This document shows positions 55,478-63,739 of a stretch of DNA of 64,000 nt, piece after piece. This stretch comes from Chitinophagaceae bacterium UBA4411 (GTDB lineage: Bacteria; Bacteroidota; Bacteroidia; Chitinophagales; Chitinophagaceae), in assembly GCA_002400415.1 (NCBI GenBank), contig DGQP01000014.1, positions 1 to 64,000 of the forward strand. The letters are read 5' to 3'. How positions within the stretch are numbered: position 1 is the stretch's first letter; the number at the start of each line of letters is the position of its first letter. The notes below the pieces were generated by a model. It saw nothing but the letters and a program-made list of their open reading frames with translations. It did not search any database and was not told the origin of the DNA. A program made the translations under genes and the position numbers.

Positions 55478-55894
55478 ATGAGCAATCGGACATTCACCAT
55501 GATCAAACCTGACGCCATGAAGAACGGTCATGCAGGTGCAATCATCGATCGTATTATTAAAGAAGGATACAAAATTGTAGCATTAAAGCAAACCAAGCTG
55601 AGCACCGAAAAAGCCGGTGAGTTCTATGCCATTCATAAAGAAAGATCTTTCTTTGGTGAACTGGTAGAGTTTATGAGCAGCGGGGTGATTATCGCTGCTA
55701 TCCTGGAAAAAGACAATGCAGTAGCTTCTTTCCGTGAGCTGATCGGCGCCACTAATCCTGCGAATGCCGCAGAAGGCACGATCCGTAAATTATATGCCAC
55801 TTCGGTAGGTGAAAATGCTGTTCACGGCAGTGACAGTGACGAGAATGCGAAGATCGAAGGTGCTTTCTTTTTCAGCGGATTAGAACAGTTCTGA
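55478..55894 (+). CDS. ndk: Nucleoside diphosphate kinase
   Basis: 138 residues from MSNRTFTMIKPDAMKNGHAGAI at 55478. Transfers the gamma phosphate of ATP to NDPs. The phosphohistidine motif NAVHGSDS lies near residue 117 and KPDAM at the start. The family's normal length. An upstream start (55412) would run through the promoter box. Confidence 0.95.
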   Translation: MSNRTFTMIKPDAMKNGHAGAIIDRIIKEGYKIVALKQTKLSTEKAGEFYAIHKERSFFGELVEFMSSGVIIAAILEKDNAVASFRELIGATNPANAAEGTIRKLYATSVGENAVHGSDSDENAKIEGAFFFSGLEQF

Positions 55895-55916
55895 CCAACA
55901 ATAGACAAAAGAATGG

Positions 55917-55946
55917 AAGCCGGTAATTGATGTTGCCGGCTTTTTT
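55917..55946 (+). terminator. Terminator after ndk
   Basis: AAGCCGG and CCGGCTT around a 12-nt loop, followed by a T-run. Confidence 0.8.
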
Positions 55947-55954
55947 ATGTGCCG

Positions 55955-56338
55955 TTAGTTGTGCATATTCCGGAAGATCATTTCATTGTTGCTGTTATAG
56001 CTGATATCAATGATTTTCATTTCGGGAAAAATTACTGATGGCCAGGATATTCTGATCTCGGTTTGTGATGGCAGCGTCTGGATGCAATCAAAGCACAGCA
56101 ATTCTGCAGAAGTTCCGCATTGCTGGTTAATCCTACTCACCAGTTTTTCAATATTGAGCCGGGTATATTCCCGGGAGGAGAGCCCTTGAATGAAATTGCT
56201 GATAACAGTTCCCGCCTGTTCAGTATTCCCGGTTTTCAGGGCATTATACAGGTCCTGGCAAGCAGGCGGTCCGACCTCCTCTTTTTTACAGGAAAGTACC
56301 GGCAACAGAAAAACTAAAAATATTATAAGACTCCGCAT
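55955..56338 (-). CDS. Small lipoprotein, last gene of the DinB operon
   Basis: 127 residues from MRSLIIFLVFLLPVLSCKKEEVGPP at 56338, lipobox VLSC. The longer frame to 56485 overlaps the VOC gene and is rejected. The body has a Cys-rich C-terminal half (QQCGTSAELLCFDCIQT). No family recognised. It lies 37 nt after the VOC gene; it may be part of the operon or have its own promoter. Confidence 0.55.
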   Translation of the reverse strand: MRSLIIFLVFLLPVLSCKKEEVGPPACQDLYNALKTGNTEQAGTVISNFIQGLSSREYTRLNIEKLVSRINQQCGTSAELLCFDCIQTLPSQTEIRISWPSVIFPEMKIIDISYNSNNEMIFRNMHN

Positions 56339-56375
56339 TTTCTTACTGACAACACGAAGCAGCAAAGTGTTGCTT

Positions 56376-56786
56376 TTATTGTTGCGGCAGTTTACTTTCA
56401 TCCATATACAGAATCTCCCACTGGTGACCATCCGGGTCGGCAAAACTGTGCTGGTACATCCAGCCATGATCAGCAGGTTCGGCATAAATGCTGCCGCCGG
56501 CTTCCACGGCTTTTTTTACCATTTCATCCACCTGCTCCCGGCTGCCGGTATCAATAGCAATCAGTACTTCTGTTGTTTTGCTGGCATCAGCAATCTCTTT
56601 TTTAGTAAAGGTTTTGAACATGGATTCGGTAAGCAACATAGCATATATGCTTCCGTCATTGATAATAAGGCAGGCTGCTTTATCATCGGTGAATTGCTGG
56701 TTAAAGGAAAACCCAAGCTGTGTAAAGAAGCTGATACTTCTTTTCAATTCCTTTACCGGCAGATTGATAAATATTTTTGTTGGCAT
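56376..56786 (-). CDS. VOC family protein (glyoxalase/bleomycin-resistance fold)
   Basis: 136 residues. MPTKIFINLPVKELKRSISFFTQLGFSFNQQF and the closing HSFADPDGHQWEILYMDES are typical of one-subunit VOC dimers. Possible metal-dependent dioxygenase, isomerase or binding protein; substrate unknown. It lies 22 nt after the PhnB-like gene. Confidence 0.88.
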   Translation of the reverse strand: MPTKIFINLPVKELKRSISFFTQLGFSFNQQFTDDKAACLIINDGSIYAMLLTESMFKTFTKKEIADASKTTEVLIAIDTGSREQVDEMVKKAVEAGGSIYAEPADHGWMYQHSFADPDGHQWEILYMDESKLPQQ

Positions 56787-56808
56787 CGTTTCGTTGTTTT
56801 AAAGTTAT

Positions 56809-57282
56809 TTATTGGTTATAAGCTTTTTCAAGGTCAGCAATGATGATTTTTTTCATTTGCATCATGGCCTGCATAACACTCCCTGCCCTGGCCGGATCCT
56901 TATCCCCCATCAGTTTCATTAATACAGAAGGAATAATTTGCCATGACAAGCCAAATTTGTCTTTCAGCCAGCCACACCTACTTTCCTGACCGCCATCAGC
57001 AGTCAGGCTGTTCCAGTAATGGTCAACTTCTTCCTGCGTTTCGCAGTTGACAAAGAAAGAAGTGGCTTCTGTGAATTTGAACTGCGGGCCGGCATCAAAT
57101 GCATAGAAGCGGAGGCCATCAAGCTCAAATACACCGGTCATCACCTGGTCTTTCGGGAACGGACTGCCTTCAGCCCAGTAGTTGATGCTGATGATCTTTG
57201 AATTTTTAAATACTGAAGTGTACAGGCGGATGGCTTCTTCAGCCTTTCCATCAAACCATAAAAAGGGAGATATCGTTTGCAT
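56809..57282 (-). CDS. PhnB-like VOC protein
   Basis: 157 residues. MQTISPFLWFDGKAEEAIRLYTSVF ... FELDGLRFYAFDAGPQFKFTEATSFFVNC ... DHYWNSLTADGGQESRCGWLKDKFGLSWQIIPSVL fits the PhnB/YjdN branch. No catalytic residue can be assigned from sequence alone. It lies 12 nt after the tandem DUF1801 gene. Confidence 0.9.
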   Translation of the reverse strand: MQTISPFLWFDGKAEEAIRLYTSVFKNSKIISINYWAEGSPFPKDQVMTGVFELDGLRFYAFDAGPQFKFTEATSFFVNCETQEEVDHYWNSLTADGGQESRCGWLKDKFGLSWQIIPSVLMKLMGDKDPARAGSVMQAMMQMKKIIIADLEKAYNQ

Positions 57283-57294
57283 ATCCGTTAGTTT

Positions 57295-58071
57295 TTATTT
57301 TTTACCGACCAGTTGTATAATTTCCCGGATGATACGGGTCAGCTCTTTTTTGTTTTTTACAGCTTCCTCCTTGCTGTTGAAATGCACTAAGCGACGGTCT
57401 TTAAAACTGCCTTCCAGCAAACCCGATTTTATCTTTACGATAGCCGGGTGGTGAAAGACCAGCAATAGTTTATGCGTCTTATAGGGTCCGAATGTGAGGA
57501 TATCTTCCTTATAATAATAGCTGGGAGCATTCCATTTTATTCTCTCACTGAGTTCGGGGCCGGCTTGTTTGATGATCTTACGTACAGTGTCAATTTCACT
57601 CTTTACGGCAGGATCAAGTTTCTCCAGATATGCTTTTACCTGTTCTTCACCTGTTGGTTTCTTTGATTTTACTGCTGGAGACGCTGCTTTTGTTTTCTTC
57701 CCTTCCTTTTTTGTTTTTGCTTTTTCCAGGTTTTGCTGCACCCTGAATCTGACGATCCGTGTAATCAGCGCAGCAGGAAGTGATTTATCCAGCGGGAACT
57801 GCACGGTACCCTTCGATGTTACATAGGCTGATAGTTCCTTTTTAAAAACTTCAATACCTCCTGCACCGGGATAAAACCCGATATGGCTTTTATAACCCGA
57901 AAAGTGAACAAGGTTCCCTTCCAGTACAAAAGTGGGAATACCATAACTGATGGTCTCTGTTGCTCCGGGCGCTGCTTTCCGGATAATTGCCCTGATCCTG
58001 TTAAGCAGCACCTGTGTTTCCGCGGGGAAACCGGCTATAAATGTACTGGTATCTTTAGCGGCTTTTTGCAT
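57295..58071 (-). CDS. Tandem DUF1801 protein
   Basis: 258 residues with two DUF1801 (YdhG-like) domains: about 1-115 (FPAETQVLLNRIRAIIRKAAPGATETISYGIPTFVLEG) and about 145-258 (LDPAVKSEIDTVRKIIKQAGPELSERIKWNAPSYYYKED), joined by a Lys-rich linker. Single DUF1801 proteins include the frataxin-like iron chaperone Fra of Bacillus subtilis; the role of a fused pair is unknown. It lies 24 nt after the small HMA-like gene. Confidence 0.85.
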   Translation of the reverse strand: MQKAAKDTSTFIAGFPAETQVLLNRIRAIIRKAAPGATETISYGIPTFVLEGNLVHFSGYKSHIGFYPGAGGIEVFKKELSAYVTSKGTVQFPLDKSLPAALITRIVRFRVQQNLEKAKTKKEGKKTKAASPAVKSKKPTGEEQVKAYLEKLDPAVKSEIDTVRKIIKQAGPELSERIKWNAPSYYYKEDILTFGPYKTHKLLLVFHHPAIVKIKSGLLEGSFKDRRLVHFNSKEEAVKNKKELTRIIREIIQLVGKK

Positions 58072-58095
58072 ATCGTTTTATTTAAAAGATATTAG

Positions 58096-58305
58096 TTATT
58101 CCAATATACTACAGATATATCCATTTTCCGTCATCAAACGGATGACCTGCCCGGGATGAAAATCCAGCCCTTCCAGCCGTAATATTTTGTCACAATCGTG
58201 CAGGTCAATATTAATCCTGCTGCCCGGGAAATGCTTTTTCAGCAACCCGATCATCTTTGCCGCTTCGCTGGTTTTCTCCATATTTGTCTTAAAAACTTCA
58301 ATCAT
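58096..58305 (-). CDS. Small HMA-like protein without CxxC
   Basis: 69 residues. The pattern VFKTNMEKTSEAAKMIGLLKKHFPGSRINIDLHDCDKILRLEGLDFHPGQVIRLMTENGYICSILE fits the ferredoxin-like HMA fold but lacks the metal-binding CxxC; two single cysteines remain (C38, C65). It may be an interaction module. Part of the same compact operon (22 nt after DinB). Confidence 0.7.
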   Translation of the reverse strand: MIEVFKTNMEKTSEAAKMIGLLKKHFPGSRINIDLHDCDKILRLEGLDFHPGQVIRLMTENGYICSILE

Positions 58306-58327
58306 ACTGTAATTGTTAGTAACAACT

Positions 58328-58852
58328 CTACAGCCTCTTTCCCTGCAGGTGCCGGCTGATATTTTTTACCTGCTGCAAATGCCGTTGTGTATGGAACCAG
58401 ACAAAATACAGTATCTCCAGTTTGCTGATATCCCCGAAAGCAGGATGATTGATCAATACAGACAAATCTGTTTCATTACCGGCTTCTCTCAGGGCTGTAA
58501 AGGATTGTTCCAATTGATGGATCAACTCTTCTTTTATATAAACTTCTTTGGAAGGCAGAATGAAACCGGGAGCTTTGAATTTTTTCGAGAAGTCAAGGAA
58601 GATATCCTGTAGTTCAACGGTTCTTTCATCAGGTACCCTGTTTATAGCTGTCCCCTGCAGTGACAAGGCCCTGGTTATGGAAATATTGGATAAAGTAATA
58701 TGATCAGCCACCTGGGCTATCGTCCAGCTTTCTTCGAAAGGAACTGTATTGATCGCCGCCTCAGGAGTATCTTTTAAGAACAGGATCAGTTCAGCAGCCG
58801 TTGCACTCACCGAATCAGTAATAGTAGTATTTGGAGCAGAGGCAACTGGCAT
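58328..58852 (-). CDS. DinB-superfamily protein
   Basis: 174 residues from MPVASAPNTTITDSVSATAAELILFLKDT at 58852; a frame to 58939 runs over the promoter region. The four-helix DinB core includes the metal-binding His candidates in QVADHITLSN and WFHTQRHLQQV. The superfamily includes thiol S-transferases (bacillithiol or mycothiol); the exact reaction is unknown. First gene of a minus-strand operon, divergent from the AraC/DJ-1 gene. Confidence 0.85.
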   Translation of the reverse strand: MPVASAPNTTITDSVSATAAELILFLKDTPEAAINTVPFEESWTIAQVADHITLSNISITRALSLQGTAINRVPDERTVELQDIFLDFSKKFKAPGFILPSKEVYIKEELIHQLEQSFTALREAGNETDLSVLINHPAFGDISKLEILYFVWFHTQRHLQQVKNISRHLQGKRL

Positions 58853-58870
58853 AGTAATTATTTCTGTTGA

Positions 58871-58878
58871 CAAACCTA
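58871..58878 (-). promoter_or_regulatory. -7 box of the DinB operon (TAGGTTTG)
   Basis: Exact TAnnTTTG match on the minus strand, 18 nt before the DinB start. Together with the AraC box it makes a divergent promoter pair. Confidence 0.5.
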
Positions 58879-58926
58879 AAACAGCTGATTCGATCTGCAG
58901 GGGTGTTAATGCGGCAATCCATAGGG

Positions 58927-58957
58927 TTGATTGCGACAAGGCATTTCGCTACATTTG
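58927..58957 (+). promoter_or_regulatory. Promoter of the AraC/DJ-1 gene
   Basis: TTG at 58927-58929, 20-nt spacer, TACATTTG at 58950-58957: a full match to the Bacteroidota -33/-7 layout, with an 18-nt leader. Confidence 0.6.
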
Positions 58958-58975
58958 GTCAACAAACAACGGGCG

Positions 58976-59956
58976 ATGAAACATATATCCATACTTGTTC
59001 CCCTTGGACACAGCAGTCTTCCCAATATTGACGGATCGCACCAGATATTGACTGAAGTGAATAATATTCTCAGCAGCATGGGTAAAGAGCCCCTGTTCAA
59101 AATACAGTTAGTGGGACTGTCCCGGGAAGTGTCACAGCGGAATGGTTTGTATACTATACAACCTGATGTACTGATCAGTGATGTGAAGAAAACGGATATT
59201 ATTATTATTCCAGCCATGCATGGCGACCTGCCCAAAGCGATGGAGATGAATGCTGCCTTTTTGCCCTGGATCACTGAACAGTATAAGAAAGGCGCCGAAC
59301 TCGTCAGTTTTTGTATTGCTGCTTTTTTTGTGGCTTCAACCGGTTTGCTGAATGGGAAAAAGTGTGCCACCCATTGGATCGCTGCCAACCAGTTCAGGAT
59401 GATGTTTCCTGAAGTGGTTTTGGTGGACGACCGGATCATGACAGAAGAAGACGGTATTTATTCAAGCGGCGGGGCTTATTCGTTCCTGAATTTGCTGGCC
59501 TACCTGATCGAGAAACACGCAGGTCGAGATGTGGCTGTCCGCATTGCTAAAACATTTATGATTGATATTGACCGGGAAAGCCAGTCGCCTTTTATTATGT
59601 TCACCGGGCAGAAAACACATGAAGATGAGCCTGTCAAAAAAGCACAGGATTTTATTGAACGGAATTACACGGACAAGATTACGGTTGATCAACTGGCCGA
59701 TATGCTGGCCCTGGGAAGAAGAAACTTAGAACGTCGCTTTAAAAAAGCCACAGCAAATACCGTGGTGGAATATATACAACGGGTAAAGATCGAAGTGGCC
59801 AAGAAGGGCTTTGAAACCAGCCGCAAGAATATCAATGAAGTGATGTATGAGGTGGGTTATAATGACAGCAAGGCTTTCCGGACCACGTTTAAAAAAATTA
59901 CCGGCTTATCTCCTGTTGAATACAGGAATAAATACAATAAGGCGACAACGGTATAA
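58976..59956 (+). CDS. AraC regulator with DJ-1/PfpI domain
   Basis: 326 residues from MKHISILVPLGHSSLPNIDG at 58976. The N-terminal GATase1-like (DJ-1/PfpI) domain (about 1-190; LVSFCIAAFFVASTGLLNGKKCATHW with the nucleophile-elbow cysteine position) precedes two AraC helix-turn-helix motifs (ITVDQLADMLALGRRNLERRFKKA and NINEVMYEVGYNDSKAFRTTFKKITGLSP). GlxA-like regulators sense small molecules through the first domain. It diverges from the DinB operon and is its likely regulator. Confidence 0.9.
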   Translation: MKHISILVPLGHSSLPNIDGSHQILTEVNNILSSMGKEPLFKIQLVGLSREVSQRNGLYTIQPDVLISDVKKTDIIIIPAMHGDLPKAMEMNAAFLPWITEQYKKGAELVSFCIAAFFVASTGLLNGKKCATHWIAANQFRMMFPEVVLVDDRIMTEEDGIYSSGGAYSFLNLLAYLIEKHAGRDVAVRIAKTFMIDIDRESQSPFIMFTGQKTHEDEPVKKAQDFIERNYTDKITVDQLADMLALGRRNLERRFKKATANTVVEYIQRVKIEVAKKGFETSRKNINEVMYEVGYNDSKAFRTTFKKITGLSPVEYRNKYNKATTV

Positions 59957-60051
59957 TCTGCGCAGGTATTAAACTCAGGGGGCTTTTGAAATAGTATTTT
60001 CTTTTAATACGGGCAGCCCGTTCTTGTTTCTCTTTTCTTCTTCCCGGTAAG

Positions 60052-60092
60052 GCCGCTTTACTCTAAAATTGATTTTTCAATCTAAAAGCGGC
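60052..60092. repeat. Nested inverted repeat upstream of the T9SS type A gene
   Basis: Outer arms GCCGCTTT (60052-60059) and AAAGCGGC (60085-60092) enclose inner arms ATTGA (60068-60072) and TCAAT (60077-60081). It lies about 75 nt upstream of the CDS and is not followed by a T-run. It may act as a structured leader or operator. Confidence 0.5.
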
Positions 60093-60142
60093 TAAAAATG
60101 AAATCCTTTCATTTTTCTAATGGTTTTCTCTTAGTAATGAAT

Positions 60143-60150
60143 TATTTTTG
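60143..60150 (+). promoter_or_regulatory. -7 box of the T9SS type A gene (TATTTTTG)
   Basis: Exact TAnnTTTG match, 15 nt before the ATG at 60166. The in-frame TTG at 60148 lies within this box and is unlikely as a start. Confidence 0.45.
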
Positions 60151-60165
60151 CACCCGAATTCGAGA

Positions 60166-62283
60166 ATGTCCACCAAAATTCAAACCACCATGTGTAAAAC
60201 CTTAATCTTTTTCCTGCTTCTTTTTCCCCTTTCTCTTTTTTCACAATCTGGTAAAGATGGCGCTGAAACAGTAAGTACTGCCGGTGTTATTTTTAACCGG
60301 TACACCACGCTTGCTGCCAGTGCCAGTACCGGTAATACCAGTGTTACTGTATCGGATATTGCTAACCTGTCCTCTGCTGCAATTGCAGGTGCGGCTAATA
60401 ATCCTTATGCTACGGCAGCCCTTGGCTATGGCGATCTTATTATGATCATCAAAATGCAGGGGGCTTCAATCAATACAACTAATACGGTCAGTTATGGCGC
60501 TGTTACGGCGAATAATAATACCGGTGTTTATGAGCTAAAAGTGGTCCGTGGTGTTGCCGGTAATGTGATTTCTTTTTGCGGAGGCTTGGCTAACGATTAT
60601 ACAATCGGTGGCACACAAAGGGTACAGGTCATCCGTATACCAAGATTGAGTGCCTTAACAGTAAATGCGGCTGCTTCCGTTACGGCATCTGCCTGGAGTG
60701 GTTCTTTCACCGGGGGCATTGTTGCATTGGAAGTAACAGGTAATGCTGCTGTGAACGGAAGTATTACTGTTACGGGACTTGGTTTCCGGGGCGGTGTTGT
60801 TGATAATAACACATCCGGTGCTCCCGGCGGGCCAACCAATTATGTGAATGCTGCTTCGTCAGATGGCGCTGAAAAAGGTGAAAGCATCGCCGGTTTCCAG
60901 GCTGACTATGATGGACTAAACGGACGTTACGACCGTGGCGCCCCGGCAAATGGTGGTGGCGGTGGTAATGCACATAATGGTGGCGGTGGTGGTGGCGCCA
61001 ATGGAGATAATGGTAATACCTGGACCGGCCAGGGAGTAATGATCGTGAATGGTTCTAACCCACTTGCTGCATGGCAACTGGATCCGGGTTATACAGCTAA
61101 TGGAAATGCACTGACCAATTCCTCCGGCGGCGGAAGGGGTGGCTATACATATGGCTCCACGAACCAGGTGGCAACAAGTGTGGCTCCGGGTAATGCAGCC
61201 TGGGGTGGTGATAACCGCCGTGAAGCCGGTGGATTGGGTGGTCGTCCTCTTTCTTATTCTTCCAGTCTTTTATACCTGGGCGGCGGTGGCGGCGCTGGTG
61301 ATGCCAATAACTCGGCTGCGCAAAACGGGGCTAATGGCGGAGGCATTATTTACCTGCATGTAACCGGTAATTTAAGTGGCTCCGGTTCTGTTACGGCAAA
61401 TGGTGCAGCAGCAGGTGCAACCATCAGTGGCCACAATGATGCGCCGGGCGGCGGCGGCGGCGGCGGTGCTATCCGTTTGAACATACAGGGAACAATTACC
61501 GGTGTAAGTATTACAGCCAATGGCGGAGTGGGCGGCAACCAGCTAATCACTGCTGCTGAAAGTGAAGGTCCGGGTGGTGGCGGTGGCGGTGGTTATATAC
61601 AAACTACCGGTTCCCCCACTCTTTCGGTAACCGGGGGAGCTAATGGTACCACCAGTTCAACAGCCGTAACAGAATTTACTGCCAATGGCGCCACGACCGG
61701 TGCAACGGGAGGCACACTAACCGGCCAGGCTTTTGTAGCCGCACCTGCTCTCAGCTGTTTTGCATTGCCTGTAACATTAGTATCTTTTGATGCAAGACTG
61801 AATACTCAGCAACAGGGCCTGCTCAGCTGGATAACAGAAAATGAAACAAATGTGGAGAGCTATATTGTGGAAGCAAGTACGGATGGAACGCAATGGCAAT
61901 CTCTTCAGACAGTAGTGGCTAATAATGTACTGGACCGGCAGACTTATGTTGTTAATACAGGTGTTTTAACCAAAACAACAAACTTCCGCTTGAAGATATT
62001 GAACAATGACCAGTCATTCACTTACAGCAGTGTTAAACAAATAGCAATAACTGCAAAAACAAATATCAGGGTCAGCGCTGACCAGGTATTGCTGACAGGC
62101 ATTGCGCCGGGAGCACATTCAGTTATTATCTATTCTGCCAGTGGCAGTCGTATATATGGCAGGCAACTGACCGGTGAGACAACAGTAACGATCAGCAACA
62201 GCTCTTTTGCCGCTGGTATGTATTACCTGAAGATTTATCATGTATCGGGTCGTGAAGAAGTGCTGAAGTTTGTGAAGCCTTAG
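60166..62283 (+). CDS. Glycine-rich T9SS type A sorting protein
   Basis: 705 residues from the ATG at 60166, or 697 from MCKTLIFFLLLFPLSLFSQS at 60190; the second begins directly with the signal peptide and is equally likely. A long extracellular region (about 30-530) contains glycine tracts (NGGGGGNAHNGGGGGGANG, GGGGGAGDANNS, GGGGGGGAI) and Ser/Thr/Asn-rich beta repeats. Then LVSFDARLNTQQQGLLSWITENETNVESYIVE, a fibronectin-like segment, and a C-terminal type A sorting domain ending GMYYLKIYHVSGREEVLKFVKP. Secreted by T9SS, surface-bound; function unknown. Confidence 0.85.
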   Translation: MSTKIQTTMCKTLIFFLLLFPLSLFSQSGKDGAETVSTAGVIFNRYTTLAASASTGNTSVTVSDIANLSSAAIAGAANNPYATAALGYGDLIMIIKMQGASINTTNTVSYGAVTANNNTGVYELKVVRGVAGNVISFCGGLANDYTIGGTQRVQVIRIPRLSALTVNAAASVTASAWSGSFTGGIVALEVTGNAAVNGSITVTGLGFRGGVVDNNTSGAPGGPTNYVNAASSDGAEKGESIAGFQADYDGLNGRYDRGAPANGGGGGNAHNGGGGGGANGDNGNTWTGQGVMIVNGSNPLAAWQLDPGYTANGNALTNSSGGGRGGYTYGSTNQVATSVAPGNAAWGGDNRREAGGLGGRPLSYSSSLLYLGGGGGAGDANNSAAQNGANGGGIIYLHVTGNLSGSGSVTANGAAAGATISGHNDAPGGGGGGGAIRLNIQGTITGVSITANGGVGGNQLITAAESEGPGGGGGGGYIQTTGSPTLSVTGGANGTTSSTAVTEFTANGATTGATGGTLTGQAFVAAPALSCFALPVTLVSFDARLNTQQQGLLSWITENETNVESYIVEASTDGTQWQSLQTVVANNVLDRQTYVVNTGVLTKTTNFRLKILNNDQSFTYSSVKQIAITAKTNIRVSADQVLLTGIAPGAHSVIIYSASGSRIYGRQLTGETTVTISNSSFAAGMYYLKIYHVSGREEVLKFVKP

Positions 62284-62301
62284 AAATATTCTTTAGTCTG
62301 T

Positions 62302-62336
62302 AAAGCAGCAGTGTTATGTGATACTGCTGCTTTTTT
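62302..62336 (+). terminator. Terminator after the T9SS type A gene
   Basis: AAAGCAGCAGT and ACTGCTGCTTT, 10-nt loop, then a T-run. Confidence 0.85.
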
Positions 62337-62354
62337 ATTGAGCATTAGCAGGCT

Positions 62355-62690
62355 TCACCTGGAAATACCGGTAATGATGAAATTTTCGGTACAACAGGGC
62401 ATACCGGTGGCAGCAGCTGTTTCTTTAACATCTCCACTGATGATTACCCGGAGATCATGCACCCGGAATTCGGCTGCCAGTGAACAGGGCTTTAATTTAC
62501 TGTCTATAGAACCCTGTTCAATAAGGTAGAAATTACCGGCATCCGCCTTTATTACAGCCTGTTGATTGGTGATTTGCCTGACAGTTGGGGCGCCGGCGAA
62601 ACAACCGGCAGCGGAATCAGTATTTTTTTTGCAGGATGCCACCAGGATTGTTACCAGCAGCAAAAAAGAAGTATTTCGTTTGTAAGGCAT
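62355..62690 (-). CDS. Small lipoprotein of unknown function
   Basis: 111 residues from MPYKRNTSFLLLVTILVASCKKN at 62690, lipobox VASC. The body (TVRQITNQQAVIKADAGNFYLIEQGSIDSKLKPCSLAAEF) has no recognised family. Stand-alone gene; the start at 62711 is less likely. Confidence 0.6.
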   Translation of the reverse strand: MPYKRNTSFLLLVTILVASCKKNTDSAAGCFAGAPTVRQITNQQAVIKADAGNFYLIEQGSIDSKLKPCSLAAEFRVHDLRVIISGDVKETAAATGMPCCTENFIITGISR

Positions 62691-62745
62691 GTCCTTTTTT
62701 GAGGCTGACATTTTTTAGCGTTAAATCGTTGCTTCCCCGTGACTG

Positions 62746-63102
62746 CTATGCCCCTTGACCGAATGTCAGCAAGTTATTATCAGGGTCCAACAATGAAAAT
62801 TCCTTTTGCCCCCAGGGTTTCAGTTGCAACGGCCCTGCCGGGTGTATGCTTACCTGTTGATCCAGCAGCGATCGGTACAGGTTCTCAATATCATCTGTCC
62901 GGATATAAACCTGCCCGTAATTTTCGCGGGGATCAAGCTCTTTGAATTCAAAAAAATGAAGTTCAATAGCATCTTTTTGCAGCATTAAATAACCATCATA
63001 GTCCGCATCTCCCAATTGCCGGAAACTTAACTGATTGATATAAAAATCTTTTGTCACAGCTTTATTTCGCATGGGAATTTTGGGATGGATGGCGGTGAGC
63101 AT
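62746..63102 (-). CDS. VOC family protein (bleomycin-resistance type)
   Basis: 118 residues. MLTAIHPKIPMRNKAVTKDFYINQLSFRQLG ... ELHFFEFKEL ... GQVYIRTDDIENLYRSLLDQ ... EFSLLDPDNNLLTFGQ matches the bleomycin-binding branch of the VOC fold. It may bind a toxic small molecule; the ligand is unknown. Stand-alone. Confidence 0.88.
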   Translation of the reverse strand: MLTAIHPKIPMRNKAVTKDFYINQLSFRQLGDADYDGYLMLQKDAIELHFFEFKELDPRENYGQVYIRTDDIENLYRSLLDQQVSIHPAGPLQLKPWGQKEFSLLDPDNNLLTFGQGA

Positions 63103-63209
63103 GGCTTCAAATTTTATTAAACTAAGCGATTCTATTTAACGCATCGCCTTTCTCCAGATATTACCAAACAATGTCTGGCGCAGGCAATTATTCATAATAT
63201 TTCAATTTA

Positions 63210-63689
63210 TCACTCCGCCTTTACTGGCATTATCCTTTCAAACTGGTTTTTCAACCTGTCAGCAGAAAAATAGATGAGACCTCGCAAAGAAATAAAGATT
63301 ATAAATAATGTTATAACTACAGACCAATCATTGGTGTTAGAAACAAACAGGTTCACTAACTTGAAAACAAATAATATAAGGAAGAGGTAGAATGCTAACA
63401 AAATAATATAGCTCGGCCTAATCTCAGCATGTATAATAGTTTCCTCATTTCCTTGTTGCTCAAAGTTGCCTTTAATGACTGCAGCGTGCGGAGACATGTT
63501 AAATAGGCTAAATGTTGGAAATGATAATTTTGAATATAGCTGAAATGTATTGTCCTCATTCACTTTGGCAGCTAGATTTATTTCAATATTATGCCACGGA
63601 ATCTTTGTTATTGACATCAGGCGTGACCGTATATGATCTGCAGGTTCAAAAATTGTGTATGTGTATTTCTGGTTTAAAAGAAGAGGCAT
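63210..63689 (-). CDS. Membrane protein of unknown function
   Basis: 159 residues: a soluble N-terminal part (about 1-90) and two hydrophobic segments (about 94-116 and 124-143). More AT-rich than the neighbouring VOC gene. No family recognised. It lies beside a nested stem-loop and another AT-rich unknown gene, so it may be of recent origin. Confidence 0.5.
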   Translation of the reverse strand: MPLLLNQKYTYTIFEPADHIRSRLMSITKIPWHNIEINLAAKVNEDNTFQLYSKLSFPTFSLFNMSPHAAVIKGNFEQQGNEETIIHAEIRPSYIILLAFYLFLILFVFKLVNLFVSNTNDWSVVITLFIIFISLRGLIYFSADRLKNQFERIMPVKAE

Positions 63690-63739
63690 GTGAATTTTTT
63701 CTTAGATGAGTCTCATGAAAGCGGCTTATCATGGTTAGT

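Noticed and set aside
56190..56843. 217-codon plus-strand frame across the VOC genes
   Set aside because: Overlaps two well-supported minus-strand genes and has no family features.
61447..61466. (GGC)n tract as a phase-variation site
   Set aside because: Length changes in threes alter only the glycine number and cannot switch the frame.
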